The notes beneath the pieces were generated by a model. It was given only the letters and a program-made list of their open reading frames with translations. It was not told the origin of the DNA and searched no databases. 64,000 nucleotides of DNA from an uncultured Alistipes sp. (GTDB taxonomy: Bacteria; Bacteroidota; Bacteroidia; Bacteroidales; Rikenellaceae): contig CALURC010000016.1 of assembly GCA_944323075.1 (NCBI GenBank), forward strand, positions 821,332-885,331. The letters are read 5' to 3'. The position numbers and the translations under genes were made by a program. Within the stretch, counting starts at the first letter, position 1, and each line of letters begins with the position of its first letter. Positions 60,201 through 64,000 of this stretch are shown piece after piece.

Positions 60201-61544
60201 GGCCTGAATACCCAGACGGTGCAGGGTCGGGGCACGGTTCATCAATACCGGGTGACCCTTGATCACGTTTTCGAGAATATCCCAAATCACCGGATCTTTC
60301 CGATCGATAATCTTCTTTGCTGATTTTACGGTCTTGACGATACCCCGTTCGATCAGTTTCCGGATCACGAACGGTTTATACAGTTCGGCCGCCATATCCT
60401 TCGGAATACCCATCTCGTGCATCTTCAACTCGGGACCTACGACGATCACCGAACGGGCCGAATAGTCGACACGTTTACCGAGCAAGTTCTGACGGAAACG
60501 GCCTTGTTTACCTTTCAGGCTATCGGAGAGAGACTTCAGCGGACGGTTCGATTCGGTCTTTACCGCATTGCTCTTTCTCGAGTTGTCAAACAGCGAGTCG
60601 ACAGCCTCCTGCAACATACGTTTTTCATTACGCAGGATCACCTCCGGTGCCTTGATCTCAATCAACCGTTTCAACCGGTTGTTCCGAATGATTACACGAC
60701 GATACAAATCATTCAAGTCTGACGTTGCAAAACGTCCACCATCCAGAGGCACCAACGGACGCAGTTCGGGCGGAATCACAGGAATCTCCTTCAAGATCAT
60801 CCATTCGGGCTTATTTATATCTCGTGATTCACGGAATGCCTCGACTACATGAAGCCGTTTCAAAGCCTCCGTTTTCCGTTGTTGCGAAGTTTCCGTGCTG
60901 GCTTTGTGACGCAATGAATAAGAGAGTTCGTCCAGATCGACCCGCTGCAACAAGGTAAGGATTGCTTCGGCCCCCATCTGAGCAATAAACTTCTCTGGAT
61001 CGCTATCATCCAACTGTTGATTACCCTTCGGAAGCGTATTCAATATATCCAGATACTCTTTTTCCGCAAGTAAATCGAGTTCAGCGACTCCACTCGCAGC
61101 TGCAGCACCCGGTTGAATAACTACATATCTTTCATAATAGATAATTGCTTCCAACTTTTTCGTCGGAATGCCCAACAGATAACCGATTTTAGACGGCAAG
61201 GAACGGAAGTACCAGATATGAGCGACCGGAACCACCAACGAAATATGTCCCATTCGTTCACGGCGCACCTTCTTTTCGGTAACCTCGACACCGCATCGGT
61301 CGCAAACGATCCCTTTATAACGGATACGTTTGTACTTACCGCAATGGCATTCATAATCCTTCACCGGTCCGAAGATCCGTTCGCAAAACAGACCGTCGCG
61401 TTCCGGTTTATACGTCCGGTAGTTGATCGTTTCGGGTTTGAGCACTTCACCGCTCGAGTTGTTGCGAATCTCCTCCGGAGAAGCCAATCCAATGGATATT
61501 CTGGAAAATCCGGCTTGATTCTTATTATCTTTTTTGAATGACAT
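57294..61544 (-). CDS. rpoC: RNA polymerase beta' subunit
   Basis: A 1416-residue beta' subunit. The N-terminal zinc ribbon is present ([20 protein letters not shown] at about 65-85), and the catalytic Mg2+ loop [12 protein letters not shown] lies near residue 475. The second zinc site ([16 protein letters not shown]) and the trigger-loop region ([16 protein letters not shown]) are intact. It lies 118 bases after rpoB, the usual order, and ends at a strong shared terminator. Confidence 0.98.
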   Translation of the reverse strand: MSFKKDNKNQAGFSRISIGLASPEEIRNNSSGEVLKPETINYRTYKPERDGLFCERIFGPVKDYECHCGKYKRIRYKGIVCDRCGVEVTEKKVRRERMGHISLVVPVAHIWYFRSLPSKIGYLLGIPTKKLEAIIYYERYVVIQPGAAAASGVAELDLLAEKEYLDILNTLPKGNQQLDDSDPEKFIAQMGAEAILTLLQRVDLDELSYSLRHKASTETSQQRKTEALKRLHVVEAFRESRDINKPEWMILKEIPVIPPELRPLVPLDGGRFATSDLNDLYRRVIIRNNRLKRLIEIKAPEVILRNEKRMLQEAVDSLFDNSRKSNAVKTESNRPLKSLSDSLKGKQGRFRQNLLGKRVDYSARSVIVVGPELKMHEMGIPKDMAAELYKPFVIRKLIERGIVKTVKSAKKIIDRKDPVIWDILENVIKGHPVLMNRAPTLHRLGIQAFQPKLIEGKALQLHPLACTAFNADFDGDQMAVHLPLGNAAILEAQILMLGSHNILNPANGAPITVPSQDMVLGLYYITKERAGSLGEGLCFYGPEEVIIAYNEKRADLHAKVKVMVDTVDEAGNKERKLIDTTVGRVIFNQVVPPEVGYINEVLTKRSLRDIIGMVMKKAGADRTAAFLDDIKSMGYQMAFKGGLSFNLDAVIIPEEKGALVQEGYDRVEEVMESYNMGLITNNERYNQIIDIWTNINMKLTKTVLDHLTKDMQGFNPVYMMLDSGARGSKEQIRQLSGMRGLMAKPQKSGAEGGQVIENPILSNFKEGLSVLEYFVSTHGARKGLADTALKTADAGYLTRRLVDVAQDVIICEEDCGTLRGLTATAIKRNEDVVQTLYERILGRTTVHDVYDPHTGELIVAAGEEITEAIAEAIDAAHIESVDIRSVLTCESRHGVCAKCYGRNLATGRMVQKGEVVGVIAAQSIGEPGTQLTLRTFHVGGVAGGVATDNSVVSRYEGRLEIDDLRVIKSEANGKEVQTVISRLSELRIVDVNTDIVLYTHNLPYGSTLYFNDGDLVKKGDLVCEWDPYNAVIISEYDGKVAFDNVIEGVTYRDEFDEQTGFREKVITESRDKTKNPVIKILNSQGEEQKQYNLPVGAHIVVKEDAAIKAGEILIKIPRAVGKAGDITGGLPRVTELFEARNPSNPAVVSEIDGEVSFGKIKRGNREIVITSKAGDVKRYLVPLSRQILVQENDYVRAGMPLSDGAVTPSDILAIQGPTKVQEYIVNEVQEVYRMQGVKINDKHFEVIVRQMMNKVKIEDPGDTRFMEEQIVDKWEFMNVNDELYDKVVVTDAGDSEVMKPGMIVTLRKLRDENSMLKRKDLKLVQVRDVVPATSNQVLQGITRAALQTSSFMSAASFQETTKVLNEAAILGKVDPLENLKENVICGHLIPAGTGQREFNSIIVGAKDDYDNMVSGK

Positions 61545-61662
61545 ATTCTTTAACTTTTATTTTATTCTCCATCTCGGTAAAACCATCGAGTCTGACTCGA
61601 TATATTGTCTTCAAAATAAGGGCCTTAGTTAATTTACCTTCTTCCCTCTCAATACAATATCA

Positions 61663-64000
<2,338 letters not shown>

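Overview
The window is a chromosomal segment of a Bacteroidota bacterium, almost certainly of the order Bacteroidales. The signs are the gene order secY-map-infA-rpmJ in the ribosomal cluster, an EF-G gene without an adjacent tuf, the long C-terminal tail on L17, and many promoters of the type TTG-N19/21-TAnnTTTG, most without a Shine-Dalgarno sequence. Secreted glycan-degrading enzymes (GH92, GH32, a beta-helix protein, a GH42-like protein) fit a gut or other glycan-rich habitat. The genus cannot be read from the sequence.

Layout. 1-15.6 kb holds separate housekeeping and sugar genes: a truncated GH92 mannosidase, a MATE exporter, RNase Z, ribosomal protein S1, a TGS-containing nucleoside kinase, glycine decarboxylase GcvP, a SlyD-like isomerase, enolase and a secreted beta-helix protein. 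15.9-34.3 kb is one long minus-strand run of 30 genes that joins the str, S10, spc and alpha operons (rpsL to rplQ, including fusA, secY, map, infA and rpoA). It appears to start at a promoter near 34.35 kb and end at a strong terminator near 15.87 kb. Its larger internal gaps carry structured or promoter-like sequence: before rplC, before rpsH, between rpmD and rplO, and before rpsD.

34.6-43 kb holds a small unknown protein, a porin, a DUF4143-type ATPase with broken Walker motifs, a fused O-/N-acyltransferase probably making aminolipids, UvrC, a PfkB sugar/nucleoside kinase and a small membrane protein. 43-48.5 kb is the least ordinary part. It is a tight three-gene minus-strand operon: a 963-residue secreted glycosidase-like protein, a glycyl-radical-enzyme activase with no glycyl-radical partner in view, and a deacetylase-fold lipoprotein lacking the usual metal-binding histidines. 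48.8-54.6 kb is a complete tripartite ABC export operon (ATPase, two permeases, membrane-fusion protein, TolC-like channel). A PepSY-like periplasmic protein, a YbaK-type tRNA deacylase and a GH32-like enzyme follow. The right end is rpoC and the C-terminal two thirds of rpoB.

No tRNA, rRNA, CRISPR array, insertion sequence, prophage or defence island was seen. The best leads for something undescribed are the activase operon, the degenerate ATPase and the RNA structures inside the ribosomal operon.
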